A DNA stretch of 59,083 nucleotides from Micromonospora sp. CB01531 (GCF_001905095.1 NZ_LWLS01000089.1:1-59083), one strand, 5' to 3'; shown: positions 44,812 through 53,985, numbered from the stretch's first letter. Program-made: numbers and translations. Notes: a model not told the origin generated them from the sequence alone.

Positions 44812-44950
44812 CCGGTCGCGGATCCGCCGGGCCATCGGCGAGTCCGTCCCGTCGAGCGTGGGCCTCGCTCCACGCCTGCCCAGCCAAGGCCGGGTCGCCG
44901 TTGGCAGAGTGGAAATTGCCGATGGAGACCAGCACCTCCGCATGTGGTGG
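44812..44950 (-). pseudogene. C-terminal TPR end of an AfsR-like regulator
   Basis: The minus strand reads VLVSIGNFHSANGDPALAGQ and AWSEAHARRDG. After one shift it reads TDSPMARRIRDRLL and a stop. This is the last tetratricopeptide repeat and tail of AfsR/SARP-type regulators. Its upstream continuation is cut by the IS607 element at about 44955. A matching inner fragment of the same kind of gene, same strand, lies at 48214-48560 on the far side of the insertions. Confidence 0.55.
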
Positions 44951-44954
44951 GAAG

Positions 44955-45630
44955 CTGACCAATTTGATTAAGAATCCTCATTGATCATAGGATGATCGTG
45001 TGGAACTTCTTCGGCTTGCGAAGGCCGCGAAGCGTCTTGGTGTTCACCCGGTGACGCTTCGCCTGTGGGCTGATTCGGGGAAGATTCCGGTGACATGGGT
45101 GGGCCGCGAGCGTCGGTTCTCCTCGATCGATGTCGAGGCGATGAAGGTTCCCACCGGCGGCGGTGCGCGCCTTCGGTTGGAGGGCCTGTACGTGCGGGTC
45201 TCTGGCTCCAGTGGGCAGGAGTCCTCGTTGGAGGCTCAGGAGCATGAGCTGCGGACTACGTCCACCGGCGAGGTCGTGAAGGTGTTCCGTGACCGGGCGT
45301 CGGGCCTGCGAGAGGACCGGCCTGGCCTGAACCGGCTGCTGCGAGCCGTCGCCGACGGAAGTGTCACCGTGGTGCGGGTGACGCATGAGGACCGGCTTGC
45401 GCGCTTCGGTGTCGGCTGGCTCAAACACTTGCTGGCCGTGCACGGCGCCACCCTGGAAGTGCTCCATCCGAACAAGCTCGGCGGACGGGAGGAGTTGCTG
45501 CAGGACTTTGCTTCGTTGGTCACGACGTTCGCGGGGCGCCTGTACGGGATGCGGTCGGCGGAGAACCGGCGTCGTCTGCTGGCCGAGTCCGGGCAATGCC
45601 AGGCCAGCGACCGGTGAGCCGGAGGCTGCC
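44955..45630 (+). mobile_element. IS607-type element, left part with tnpA
   Basis: The left end (GCTGACCAATTTGATTA, then TGATCATAGGATG before the start codon) is shared with the copy at 58904. It contains a complete serine-recombinase gene but no tnpB; the right side runs into a truncated IS110 gene, so the element appears cut. Confidence 0.7.
45000..45617 (+). CDS. tnpA: IS607 serine recombinase TnpA
   Basis: The 205-residue product has an N-terminal MerR-like helix-turn-helix (LLRLAKAAKRLGVHPVTLRL, then WADSGKIPVTWVGRERRFSS). A small serine-recombinase domain follows, with the catalytic Ser68 in YVRVSGSSGQESSLEAQ, VFRDRASGLREDRPGLNRLL, the VRVTHEDRLARFG block and the C-terminal helix RLYGMRSAENRRRLL. 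It moves IS607 elements through a serine-linked intermediate and little target choice. The start is GTG at 45000. The length is normal, so the protein may be active even though the element around it is truncated. Confidence 0.88.
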   Translation: MELLRLAKAAKRLGVHPVTLRLWADSGKIPVTWVGRERRFSSIDVEAMKVPTGGGARLRLEGLYVRVSGSSGQESSLEAQEHELRTTSTGEVVKVFRDRASGLREDRPGLNRLLRAVADGSVTVVRVTHEDRLARFGVGWLKHLLAVHGATLEVLHPNKLGGREELLQDFASLVTTFAGRLYGMRSAENRRRLLAESGQCQASDR

Positions 45631-45639
45631 GCCGGCCGG

Positions 45640-46785
45640 GGGCGAAGCCTCCCGTACCGCTGGCGGATCTGGTACTACCTGCTGGAAGCGGCGGGTCTGG
45701 ACGTGCAGCTGGTCAACGCCCGCGATGTCAAGAACGTGCCCGGCCGGCCCAAGACCGACGAGCTGGACGCGGTGTGGCTGGCCAAGCTGACGGAAAAGGG
45801 GCTGCTGCGGCCGTCGTTCGTACCGCCAGCACCGATCCGTGTCCTGCGGGACTACACCCGTATGCGATCCGACCTGACCCGGGACCGCACGCGTTACTGG
45901 CAGCGGCTGGAGAAGCTGCTCGAAGACGCCCTGATCAAGATCTCCGCAGTGGCCAGCACCCTGAAGACCCTCTCGACCCGCGACATGATCGAAGCGTTGA
46001 TCGCCGGGCAGCGTGACCCGCAGCAACTGGCAGGCCTGGCCCGCGGGCGCATGCGAAGCAAACACGCCGCCCTGACACAGGCGCTGACCGGCCGGTTCGA
46101 CGACCACCACGGCGAACTCGCCCGCATCCTGCTAGACCAGATCGACGGCCTCGACACGCAGATCGCCACGCTCACCACCCGCATCGAGCAACTGATCGAC
46201 ACGCTGGGCCAGCCGGCCACCCCCGCGCCGAATCCCGCCGGCGGTGACAACGACTCACCACACCAGCAACTGCCGTCCACCACCGGCGCCACCCACAACG
46301 CGGTGCGACGCCTGGCCGAAATCCCCGGCCTCAGCCCCGAAACCGCCCAACTCATCATCGGTGATATCGGCCTGGACATGATCCGGTTCCCCACCGCCGG
46401 GCACCTCGTCTCCTGGGCCAAACTATCCCCCCGCGCCATCCAATCCGGCACCAAAACCGGCAACGGCAACACCGGTAAGGGCAACCCATACCTCAAAGCC
46501 GTCCTCGGACAAGCCGCCGCAACAGCGGCCCGCAACCACGGCACATTCCTCAGCGAACGCTACCGACGCATCGTCAAACGCCGAGGCAAAGGCAAAGCCC
46601 TCGTAGCCGTCGCCCGCTCCATCCTGGTGATCATCTGGCACCTACTCGCCGACCCGACCGCCCGCTACCACGACCTAGGCCCGGACCACTACGACAAGCG
46701 CATCAACACCAACCGCAAGGTCACCAGGCTCGTCCGAGAGCTGGAAGCACTCGGCCACACCGTCACCCTGCAACCAGCCGCCTGA
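45640..46785 (+). pseudogene. IS110-family transposase lacking its N-terminus
   Basis: The frame starts abruptly at WRIWYYLLEAAGLDVQLVNA and keeps VKNVPGRPKTDELDAVWLAK (late acidic residues of the DEDD domain). The long helical linker and the C-terminal Transposase_20 domain (IPGLSPETAQLIIGDIG, FPTAGHLVSWAKLSP, GKGNPYLKAVLGQAA) are also present. About 90 N-terminal residues with the first catalytic Asp are missing; the IS607 tnpA ends where they should be. The 45385-46785 frame has no plausible start. It is a different IS110 branch from the fragment at 11175-11526. Confidence 0.85.
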
Positions 46786-46990
46786 CAACACCACTAACAT
46801 CACACCGGACCGGCCCCCACCAGCCCGGCGATGCCCCCTGCACAAGACCCGCCCTGGTCAGGCTCATTTTCCGGTCAGACGCTGCGATGCGGCAGGGCCT
46901 GGGCGGCGAGGTCGTCGGGAGTTGCCCCCTGGTCCTGGACACTTGAACCTTGGATCGTGATGGTCCGGGGAGATCAGGAGTCCCTGTCAG

Positions 46991-47293
46991 ATGGTGAACA
47001 AGCACTACCCCGCGGAGTTCAAGGCCGATGCGGTCGCGTTGTACCGGTCTCGGCCTGGGGCGACGATCGCGCAGATCGCTGACGATCTCGGGGTCAACCG
47101 GGAGACGTTGCGCAGTTGGGTCCGCGCCGATGATCAGCGTCGGGGCGCAGCGGCCGGGCCGGCGGCGCCGCCGGCGGCCGGCTCCGTGGAGGACGAGAAC
47201 GCCGCGTTGCGGCGGCGGATCCGGGAGTTGGAAGAGGAGCGGGACATTCTGCGGAAGGCGGCCCGGTATTTCGCCGGGGAGACGCGCTGGTGA
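46991..47293 (+). CDS. IS3 transposase OrfA
   Basis: The 100-residue helix-turn-helix protein (KHYPAEFKADAVALYRSRPG, then IADDLGVNRETLRSWV) has a C-terminal leucine-zipper helix (ENAALRRRIRELEEERDILR). It binds the IS ends and normally joins OrfB by -1 frameshifting. The ATG at 46991 has AGGAG about 10 bases upstream. Confidence 0.88.
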   Translation: MVNKHYPAEFKADAVALYRSRPGATIAQIADDLGVNRETLRSWVRADDQRRGAAAGPAAPPAAGSVEDENAALRRRIRELEEERDILRKAARYFAGETRW

Positions 47294-48187
47294 ACCGCTT
47301 CCAGTTCGTCGCCGACCATCAGCAGCGCTATGGCGTGAAGCGGTTGTGTCAGATCCTCGGGGTGTCCCGGTCGAGCTTCTACTACTGGCGGTCCACGGCG
47401 TCGGCCAGGGCGGCACGAGAGGCCACGGATGTCGCTCTCGTGGGCCGGATCCGGGCGGTGCACGCCGAGCACGACGGCACCTACGGGGCACCGAGGATCA
47501 CTGCTGAGCTGCACGATGCCGGACTGCGGGTCAACCGGAAGCGGGTCGCGCGGGTGATGCGCCGCTTCGGCGTGCAAGGTCTGCGGTTGCGCCGGCGAAC
47601 TCGTACGACGGTGCCGGATCCGGCCGCGGCGAAGGCCCCTGACCTGATCGGCCGTGACTTCACCGCCCCCGCGCCGAACAAGCGCTACGTCGGTGACATC
47701 ACCTACCTGCCGGTCGGTGACCGCGGGTTCCTCTACCTGGCCACCGTCATCGACCTGCACTCCCGGCGCCTCGCGGGCTGGGCGATCGCCGGCCACATGC
47801 GCACCGACCTGGTCATCGACGCCCTCCACGCCGCGCAACGCACCCGGGGCAGCCTCCACGGGGCGATCATGCACACCGACCACGGAGCAATACACCTCCC
47901 GGGCCTTCGCTGCCGCCTGCACGGCGGCAGGGGTCCGGCAATCGATGAGCGCGGTCGGTAGCTCCGCCGACAACGCCGCCGCCGAATCGTTCAACGCCAC
48001 CTTCAAACGCGAGACCCTCCAGGGCCGCCGCGCCTTCACCGACGAACGCCAAGCACGGCTGACCTCGTTCCGCTGGCTACACCGCTACAACACCACCCGG
48101 CGCCACTCCCGGCTCCGGCAGCAATCCCCGATCACCTACGAGAAGAACACCCGGCCTGCACCGGCTACGCTGGCCCCCGCCGCATAA
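47290..48187 (+). pseudogene. IS3 transposase OrfB with frameshift
   Basis: The frame carries the HTH_21 part (YGVKRLCQILGVSRSSFYYW), the first Asp in VGDITYLPVGDRGF and the second in HTDHG. At about 47883 it breaks: two bases appear lost compared with the usual HTDHGSQYTS. The rest, with the catalytic Glu in NAAAESFNATFKRE and RRHSRLRQQSPITYE, is in the next frame and ends at 48187. All three DDE residues exist, but not in one protein. Confidence 0.88.
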
Positions 48188-48213
48188 ACCCTGTGTCCAG
48201 GATCAGGGGTCAA

Positions 48214-48560
48214 GCCCCGTCCCCGGCTGCGGCGACGCCGGTGCTCACCCGCTGTCGCCCACTGCTTGAACTACGCGGTGTCCTGGAACACTCCTGCATG
48301 GCCACTGCGACCTGCCAGGCCATGCGAGGTCGGCCGCGCTCCTTGGCCCGCCCAACGATGTCGATCAGCACCCGCTGCTCGGCGGCGAACCAGGCCATCG
48401 CGTCGGCCCGGCCGGTGAAGCCGCGCCCGGTGACCCCACGCTCGGACGGCTCCCGCCGCGGCAGCGGCGGCCGCAAGGGCAGATGCGCCGCGTACGCACT
48501 GAGCCCTGGTTTCGGTGACCAGGGGAACTCCCTGGTGTGTTCAGGCGGTGACAGGCCTAG
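48214..48560 (-). pseudogene. Inner fragment of an AfsR-like regulator
   Basis: The minus strand reads PKPGLSAYAAHLPLRPPLPR, RADAMAWFAAEQRVLIDIVG and AWQVAVAMQ, the start of the tetratricopeptide part in AfsR/SARP-type regulators (usual form ADAxAWFxAExxVLxAxVxxA...AWQLAxAL). It is cut at the IS3 right end. The NB-ARC and DNA-binding parts upstream are not recognisable. It pairs with the C-terminal remnant at 44812-44950. Confidence 0.6.
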
Positions 48561-49040
48561 CGTGTCGAACATGACAAGCCTTCGCACAAGCTCTGTGATT
48601 GGGAGGGAGGACACCTGTGGACATCTAGGGCCACAGTCGTGGACTTTGATTTGATGCCACACCATCCAATTGTGAGAGATCGAAACATGAGTGCCCGTCC
48701 GATGCGTGGTCGGATGCCTGCTGCGGCGGTTCGAGGGCCAGTCCCTGCAACTGCCGTATGCCGGTGCTGCCCGCACTGAGCGGCACCATGACCCGCCGAT
48801 CGGCGGCAAAAAGCTCTCATGATCCGGTTTAACCGTGAGTTCGGCGGCGACGAGGATTGACCACAACGTCGCGCCTTAATTCCTGATCTTGGCCATGTTT
48901 GTGCGGCTGGTGTGAGTGCAAGCACGGATAACAGGTCAGTGCCGCGGCGCCGGAAGTTCGAGTCCACCGATCCCATTGCTCGAAAACTGTGCGAGAACAT
49001 CCGGTCAACCCGGGTGGAGATCCGGAAAGGATGAATACTG
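48561..49040. other. Intergenic region upstream of the terpene synthase
   Basis: No gene is supported; some stretches look like eroded coding DNA. The last 20 bases hold GGAAAGG, the possible ribosome site of the terpene synthase. Confidence 0.4.
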
Positions 49041-50138
49041 GTGCCTCCCACACGGTCCCTGCGCTTTTACTGCCCGCTGTCATGCGAGCAGCGTCCCGAC
49101 GCTACGTACCTCGGTCAGCGTGCCCTGGAATGGGCCGACCACTTCGGCCTCGTTGCCGCCGCAGAGCGCCGGCGCCTTGCTCGGATCGACATCGGGCTGT
49201 TGACCAGCCTGGTCTTGCCGCATGGCCTATACGTTCCCGCCCAGATCGCCGCCGACTTCTCTGCGTGGCTGTTCGCCCTTGACGACCGTTACTGCGACGA
49301 GCGCCAGCAGAACCTGCAGCTACCGGAACTGGCCGCACTGCTCGCACGACTCACTCGCGTACTTGAGGCTCCAACGGCTGAACCTTCCTCTGGTTCTACC
49401 CCCGCCTGGCCCTTCATCTCCGCTCTGCGCGACCTGCGCCTGCGGCTAGCTGCCGTGGCCACTCCGACCCAAGTCGCCCGGTGGGTTGCGGCGATGCGCG
49501 CATACTTCACGGCGACCCTTTGGGAAGCGACAAACCGCACCCATAAGGTCATCCCTGATCTGGACGCCTACACCATGCTGAGAATGCACAGCGGCGCGAT
49601 GGGGCCCTCTATTTTACTCCTCGACATCGCTGACGGCTACGAATTGTCCACCACAACTATGAGCCGACCAGACGTACAGGCCCTGATGGAAATGACCTGC
49701 GTCCTGGCCGGCTGGGACAACGACCTCATCTCCTACGACAAGGAAGCTGCTCGCGTGGGTGACGGGCAGAACCTGTTGGACGTCCTCGCATACCAGAACC
49801 AATCCACTACCGATCAAGCGTTGCACCAGGCCATCGCGCTGCGCGATCGAGTCATGTCCCTGTTTCTCCGGCTACGCGAACGAGTCCTTCACGATGCCTC
49901 GCCCGAACTCGCCCGCTATGTGACCAGCCTGAGTTATTGGGTGCGCGCGAACATCCAATGGGGCCAGCAGTCTGCCCGATACGGCAGCACGGACGGCCTC
50001 ACCAACTCCATGCCACCCGGGCGGGCGACCCACCCCACCGACAATGACTTAACCCCCCTCCCCATCCCCACGATCAGATGGTGGTGGCAGACTCTCGATA
50101 GGGAGCAGTCCTTGGCCGCGTCAACTACCCGCCGATGA
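49041..50138 (+). CDS. Class I terpene synthase
   Basis: The 365-residue enzyme ionises a prenyl diphosphate (probably farnesyl or geranyl) and cyclises it. The first metal motif is FALDDRYCDE (Asp81, Asp82, Asp86) and the second is WDNDLISYDKE (Asn227, Ser231, Glu235; the NSE triad), followed by a basic/aromatic C-terminus with W-x-x-ANIQWGQQSARY. Length and spacing fit bacterial sesquiterpene-type cyclases. No P450 or prenyltransferase is next to it, so the product may be unmodified. The start is GTG at 49041. The last codons (from about 50120) overlap the right end of a TnpB relic, so the natural tail may have been replaced. Confidence 0.92.
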   Translation: MPPTRSLRFYCPLSCEQRPDATYLGQRALEWADHFGLVAAAERRRLARIDIGLLTSLVLPHGLYVPAQIAADFSAWLFALDDRYCDERQQNLQLPELAALLARLTRVLEAPTAEPSSGSTPAWPFISALRDLRLRLAAVATPTQVARWVAAMRAYFTATLWEATNRTHKVIPDLDAYTMLRMHSGAMGPSILLLDIADGYELSTTTMSRPDVQALMEMTCVLAGWDNDLISYDKEAARVGDGQNLLDVLAYQNQSTTDQALHQAIALRDRVMSLFLRLRERVLHDASPELARYVTSLSYWVRANIQWGQQSARYGSTDGLTNSMPPGRATHPTDNDLTPLPIPTIRWWWQTLDREQSLAASTTRR

Positions 50139-50395
50139 ATGCGCGGGCTTGCGGATCACTGTCCTCGCTGGCTGCGAGGTGAGGTCGCGTGCGGGCGATT
50201 GACTGCGCCCCAGCTCACGACACCACGGGACGCGATGTTGCGAGCCGCGTTGTGGTCGGCGTGGGCAACGACCCCGCACGACCGGCAGGTGGAGGTTTCC
50301 TGGGTGGGTCGGTTCCGTTTGTCCCGATACCCGCAAGCTGCGCAGGTCTGGGAGGTGTACCGGGGGTCGACCTGTCGGTAGGCCGGCCGCCCGCC
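50120..50395 (-). pseudogene. TnpB zinc-ribbon relic with right end
   Basis: On the minus strand the frame reads VDPRYTSQTCAACGYRDKRN, RPTQETSTCRSCGVVAHADH and NAARNIASRGV to a stop at 50156-50158. Both CxxC pairs and the final catalytic Asp (ADHNAARN) are intact. Downstream, 50120-50151 (CAAGCCCGCGCATTCATCGGCGGGTAGTTGAC on the minus strand, quoted in part) has the hairpin-GTAGTTGAC form of an IS605-type right end. The 5' two-thirds are missing. Confidence 0.8.
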
Positions 50396-50504
50396 GGTCC
50401 ACCTTGGCGCCGGCGGGCGGCTGCTTTCGGACGGACCCCCGGGGCCGTCGACGAGTCCGAGGGCGGAGGGCCGCGCCGGGCCCGGCGACGGACCGGCCGG
50501 CGGG

Positions 50505-51110
50505 TCAGTCGGCGCCGAGCGCGGTGAACGTCGCCCTCGCCTGTTGGCGGAACATCGGGACGAGCTGGGCGACCGGCTCGGGCATGCCGCCGATCAGAAC
50601 CTCCAGTTCGTTCGGCGTGGCGATCCGGTCGAAGAAACCGATCGCGAGGTATGCGGCGTCGGGCGGCACGGTCGACATCACGTACGCGGAAAACTCGTCC
50701 CACGCCTGTTCGGTGACGTGCTCGCGGAGGGCCGGAAGGAGCACGGGCTCCTCGTGATCGAGGTGCCGGTGGACGATGTCGCGAACCTGCTCCGCGGCGA
50801 ACGCAAAGGCCGGCTCTCCGGCGGGCGCGGCCATGAGCTCGTCCAGCGCGCGATCGAGCTCTTCGTGCTCGCCGGTGAGATCGGCCAGTGGCGCCGCGGT
50901 GCCAGGCGCCACCTGCTCAATGAGCGGCCACAGGCGGTCGTCCTCGGAGTTGTGGTGGTGCCGGAGGTTCTTCACTAGAAAGACCCGCAACTCGTCGAGC
51001 GCGGCCAGCTCCGCCGAGGGGTGGCGGGTGGCTTCGGCGAGCATGGTGGTGCCCATGCGGTGCATGTCGTGGACAACGCGCGTCTCAAGGACGGACTTCG
51101 GTTCAGGCAT
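50505..51110 (-). CDS. Hemerythrin-like domain protein
   Basis: The 201-residue product has the four-helix HHE pattern with diiron ligands: RVVHDMHRMG, NLRHHHNSEDDRLWPLIEQ, LTGEHEELDRALDEL and IVHRHLDHEEPVLLPALREH. Such proteins bind O2 or NO, or guard against iron-driven stress. The ATG at 51110 opens MPEPKSVLETRVVHDM; the longer frame crosses the divergent promoter region. It is divergent from the TetR gene at 51263, with a palindrome between them, so TetR may control both. Confidence 0.88.
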   Translation of the reverse strand: MPEPKSVLETRVVHDMHRMGTTMLAEATRHPSAELAALDELRVFLVKNLRHHHNSEDDRLWPLIEQVAPGTAAPLADLTGEHEELDRALDELMAAPAGEPAFAFAAEQVRDIVHRHLDHEEPVLLPALREHVTEQAWDEFSAYVMSTVPPDAAYLAIGFFDRIATPNELEVLIGGMPEPVAQLVPMFRQQARATFTALGAD

Positions 51111-51121
51111 GCGCCGACGAT

Positions 51122-51147
51122 ATTGGGTATAGAGGCTTATAGCCAAT
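51122..51147. promoter_or_regulatory. Candidate TetR operator
   Basis: An inverted repeat ATTGGGTATA - 6 bases - TATAGCCAAT (9 of 10 pairs) lies in an AT-rich patch between the divergent hemerythrin and TetR genes, just upstream of the hemerythrin start. Position and symmetry suit a TetR-type operator. This is inference from position. Confidence 0.5.
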
Positions 51148-51262
51148 AGAGAGCCGTAATAAAATGTGCATTGTGGATCCAATCACAAATTGAACCCGAA
51201 CGCCCCGCGCTACGTCCACGACCAAGACCAATCAGCGGCGTGCCTCGATAGCATTCAAAGGC

Positions 51263-51937
51263 GTGGCACCCAGCAAATACCACTCCCCGCGCCGGGCGGA
51301 AGCCACGGCCGCTACCCGGTCCTCGATCCTGGCGGCCGGGCTGGAACTATTCATGGGCAACGGGTACGCGGCGACCACCGTGCCGCAGATCGCCCGCGCC
51401 GCGCGGGTCGCGGTGCCCACCGTCTACGCCCGCACGGGAGGAAAGGCGGAGATCCTCGCAACGCTGCTCGAGCCCCTCACGAACGACCCGGCCGCCGACG
51501 AGACACTCAGCGCGGTCGCGGTGTGCGAGGACCCCGTCGAGGTCGTCCGGCTCACTGGCGAGGGCGCGCGGCTCACCCACGAGCGGCACTCGAACCTCGC
51601 CGTCGGACTGTATCCACAGAGCCAGGCCGAGTCATCCGCCGCCCGGCTACGCGCCGAGATCATGCGGGCCTACCAGGACGCCCGCGCCGTTCCGGCGAAC
51701 CGGCTCGCCGACCTCGGGGCGCTCCGACCAGGCCTGACCCGCGACGACGCGCTCGACATGCTCTGGTTCTATCTCAGTCACGGCGCCTGGAACGCACTCG
51801 TAGTGGACCGGGGCTGGACCCTACGGCGCGCGCAGGACCGGCTCACCGCTGCGGCGCTCGCCGCGCTGCTGCGCGAGGACGGCCGAAATGGCCCGAAGGT
51901 CCGCTCCGGACCACCGGGCGGGATAACGGCACCGTGA
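51263..51937 (+). CDS. TetR-family transcription regulator
   Basis: The 224-residue product has an N-terminal TetR helix-turn-helix (ATRSSILAAGLELFMGNGYA, ATTVPQIARAARVAVPTVYA). A helical ligand domain with no recognisable effector signature follows. The start is GTG at 51263; the region before it holds the shared intergenic palindrome. It faces away from the hemerythrin gene and runs towards the convergent FAD monooxygenase gene, with a 13-bp gap. It likely represses hemerythrin and itself. Confidence 0.88.
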   Translation: MAPSKYHSPRRAEATAATRSSILAAGLELFMGNGYAATTVPQIARAARVAVPTVYARTGGKAEILATLLEPLTNDPAADETLSAVAVCEDPVEVVRLTGEGARLTHERHSNLAVGLYPQSQAESSAARLRAEIMRAYQDARAVPANRLADLGALRPGLTRDDALDMLWFYLSHGAWNALVVDRGWTLRRAQDRLTAAALAALLREDGRNGPKVRSGPPGGITAP

Positions 51938-51950
51938 GGGTCGGCGGCGG

Positions 51951-53045
51951 TCACGGTCGGGTCACCAGACCCGCGTGATTCGCGCGGACCAGGCGCAGAC
52001 CGAACCGCCGGAACAGGGCGTTACGCATAGGCCCCGGCAGGTTCCGTGCCCGGTCCCGGCGGTGGTTCTGGGCCAGGACGAACCGCACCCGCCCGGCGCG
52101 GCGCTTCCGGTACCGGCTCAGCATCGACGCGACGGCATACCCGCGACGATCGGCGGCCAAGATCTCGGCCAGCACCAGCGCGTCCTCGAGGGCCAACGCA
52201 GCGCCCTGGGCCATGCTCGGTGACATGGCGTGGGCGGCGTCGCCAATCAACACCATCCGGCCGTCCACCCAGTCCGCGCCGCGGATCTCGGACAGGGGGG
52301 CGAACAACGCATCCCCGCCGTGCTGCAGGAGGTCGGGAACTGGCGCCGAGAAGCCGGCGAATAGGTCCCGCCAGTCTCCAGCCGGCGGCCGCGGCACGGC
52401 GCTGTCGATCGCCGCAAAGCAGTAGACCGCGCCGCCGCCCACCGGCAGTGTGAGCACAGTACGGCCCCGGTCGCCGAGCATCGCCGTCCAGGTTCCTGCG
52501 GGGACGGCCGGGCAGGGTGCCAGGAAACGCCAGCAGATCTGGCCCAGGAACCGCGGCGAATCTCGCCGGCGGACGGCGGAATTGACACCGTCGGCGCCGA
52601 CGACCACGTCGTACGTCTCCCGTGAGCCGTCCTCGAAGGTGACCGCGCCAGTGGGCTGCGCATCCCGGACCGCTGCACCGAAGCGCACCCGCGCGGGGCC
52701 TACCGCGCGGTAGAGGATGTCGTGCAGGTCATCCCGGCGGATCGCCACCGAGTCGCCCACCTCGCCCCACACCGCACCCAGCTCGAATCCGGCGAGCAGG
52801 CGTCCGGTCCGATCGCGGATCTCCTGCCGACGCACCGGTTCGGCGCGCGCCGCGAGTTCGACACCCAGGCCCAGCTCGGTCAGGGCGCGCACCGCGTTGG
52901 CCGGCAGGAACAGCCCGGTACCGCCGGTCCGGGGCGCCCGCTCCCGCTCGACGAGGTCGGCGTCCATGCCCCGTTCGGCGAGGGCGTGCTTGACGGCCAG
53001 CCCGGCGATCCCAGCACCGGCGATGAGGATGCGTAAATCGTCCAC
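51951..53045 (-). CDS. FAD-dependent aromatic-type monooxygenase
   Basis: The product has the Rossmann fingerprint LRILIAGAGIAGLAVKHALA, the middle DG motif YDVVVGADGVNSAVRR and the GD motif GRMVLIGDAAHAMSPSMAQG. Together these mark the p-hydroxybenzoate hydroxylase/class A monooxygenase family. It uses NAD(P)H and O2 to hydroxylate an aromatic or tailoring substrate. Start choice is open: the GTG at 53045 sits on a GGGAGG, while the frame stays open to a GTG at 53111 with no better site. It converges with the TetR gene. The terpene synthase nearby could be a source of substrate, but nothing shows it. Confidence 0.85.
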   Translation of the reverse strand: MDDLRILIAGAGIAGLAVKHALAERGMDADLVERERAPRTGGTGLFLPANAVRALTELGLGVELAARAEPVRRQEIRDRTGRLLAGFELGAVWGEVGDSVAIRRDDLHDILYRAVGPARVRFGAAVRDAQPTGAVTFEDGSRETYDVVVGADGVNSAVRRRDSPRFLGQICWRFLAPCPAVPAGTWTAMLGDRGRTVLTLPVGGGAVYCFAAIDSAVPRPPAGDWRDLFAGFSAPVPDLLQHGGDALFAPLSEIRGADWVDGRMVLIGDAAHAMSPSMAQGAALALEDALVLAEILAADRRGYAVASMLSRYRKRRAGRVRFVLAQNHRRDRARNLPGPMRNALFRRFGLRLVRANHAGLVTRP

Positions 53046-53247
53046 CTCCCGTACGACGGGCCCACTCGCCGAAGGTTCACCGAGGGCGTCATACGTCCCG
53101 GTGCGCCGCACCGTTCACGACGCGAGGAAGCCCAAAAATGATGCGGGCCCGGTCACACCGTTGAGACCGGGACGGCCGACCCCCGTCGTACCGGGGCATG
53201 CCCCAGCCCCTGTTGGCGGCGAATCCAATCGACGTGATGGGCGACAT

Positions 53248-53480
53248 GAACAACTACGACGTGGTGGTGGTCGACGGTGGCACGGCCAGCGCCGTCCTCG
53301 CGGCACGGCTGTCCGAGCGCACGGACGTGCGGGCGCTGCTCATCGAGGCCGGTGGCGGCGAGTCGTTGCCCGCGACGTCGGTTCCACCCGCCACGGCCAA
53401 CCACATCGATCATCCGACTGCGGACTGCCAAATTTCACTCGACGCCGCTGCGGCCGAGCGGCGGAACCCACACCCGGGGC
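53248..53480 (+). pseudogene. GMC oxidoreductase N-terminal fragment
   Basis: An ATG frame reads NNYDVVVVDGGTASAVLAAR and LSERTDVRALLIEAGG, the FAD-binding start of GMC (choline/glucose dehydrogenase-type) flavoenzymes. The usual GGGTAG is changed to DGGTAS. The homology stops after about 60 residues; the remaining 450 or more residues are absent. Confidence 0.7.
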
Positions 53481-53623
53481 GCAGGCCCGGAGCGTGGACC
53501 CGGGTGCCCGTGGGAGGCGCCCAGGGACTTCAACGGGCGCGAACCGAGGCCCAGGCCGAGCACGCTGGCCGACACGACGGCCGCATCGAGCCCCGCTCAG
53601 CGAACTCGAACTGGAGACGCGTC

Positions 53624-53956
53624 ATGATCCGCCACTGCCGGTCCGCCCGCGCTGTCACCTTCGCCGCCCACTTTCTGTCCTTGGCCCAGGCACCGATCCC
53701 GGCCGCCGACAGCGGTTCAGCAGCTACCAGCCCCGTGCTGGGCGCCGGCACCCAGCCCAGGACCGGCAAGCCGACGATCAACGGTGCGTTCGCCGACGCC
53801 ACCGGCGGGAATGCCGTCACTGCCCCGGTGCAGCGCTACGGGCGCACGGTCGTCGGGTTCGCCAACCCTCTGCGAAGCCGGGCGGAGGACTCCGCGCGGC
53901 TTCGGTCGCTCCTCATGACGATCAGCGGGTCGATCGCGCTGGTCGGCCGCTTTTAG
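53624..53956 (+). pseudogene. Alpha/beta hydrolase N-terminal fragment
   Basis: The frame begins MIRHCRSARAVTFAAHFLSL (signal-like). After a spacer it reads KPTINGAFADATGGNAVTAP and YGRTVVGFANPLRSRAEDSA, ending RSLLMTISGSIALVGRF and a stop. This matches the start of small exported hydrolases (VHGAFADASGWNxV...PANPLRGLAxDSAYLRS...VLVGHSYGG). The stop falls just where the GHSxGG nucleophile should come. Confidence 0.7.
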
Positions 53957-53985
53957 CGCCGAGCAACGGAAACGGGACGACAACG

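Larger units (their letters stand above)
46922..48213 (+). mobile_element. IS3-family element
   Basis: The ends are 20-bp inverted repeats, TTGCCCCCTGGTCCTGGACA (46922-46941) and its partner at 48194-48213, 17 of 20 matching. They enclose orfA and orfB with the 4-bp overlap usual for the family. No target duplication is visible, consistent with an old or rearranged insertion. It follows the IS110 relic by about 135 bp. Confidence 0.85.

Noticed and set aside
52717..53985. Upstream extension of the third LAL frame
   Set aside because: It is antisense to the FAD monooxygenase and overlaps other relics; homology begins at the ATG at 53986.
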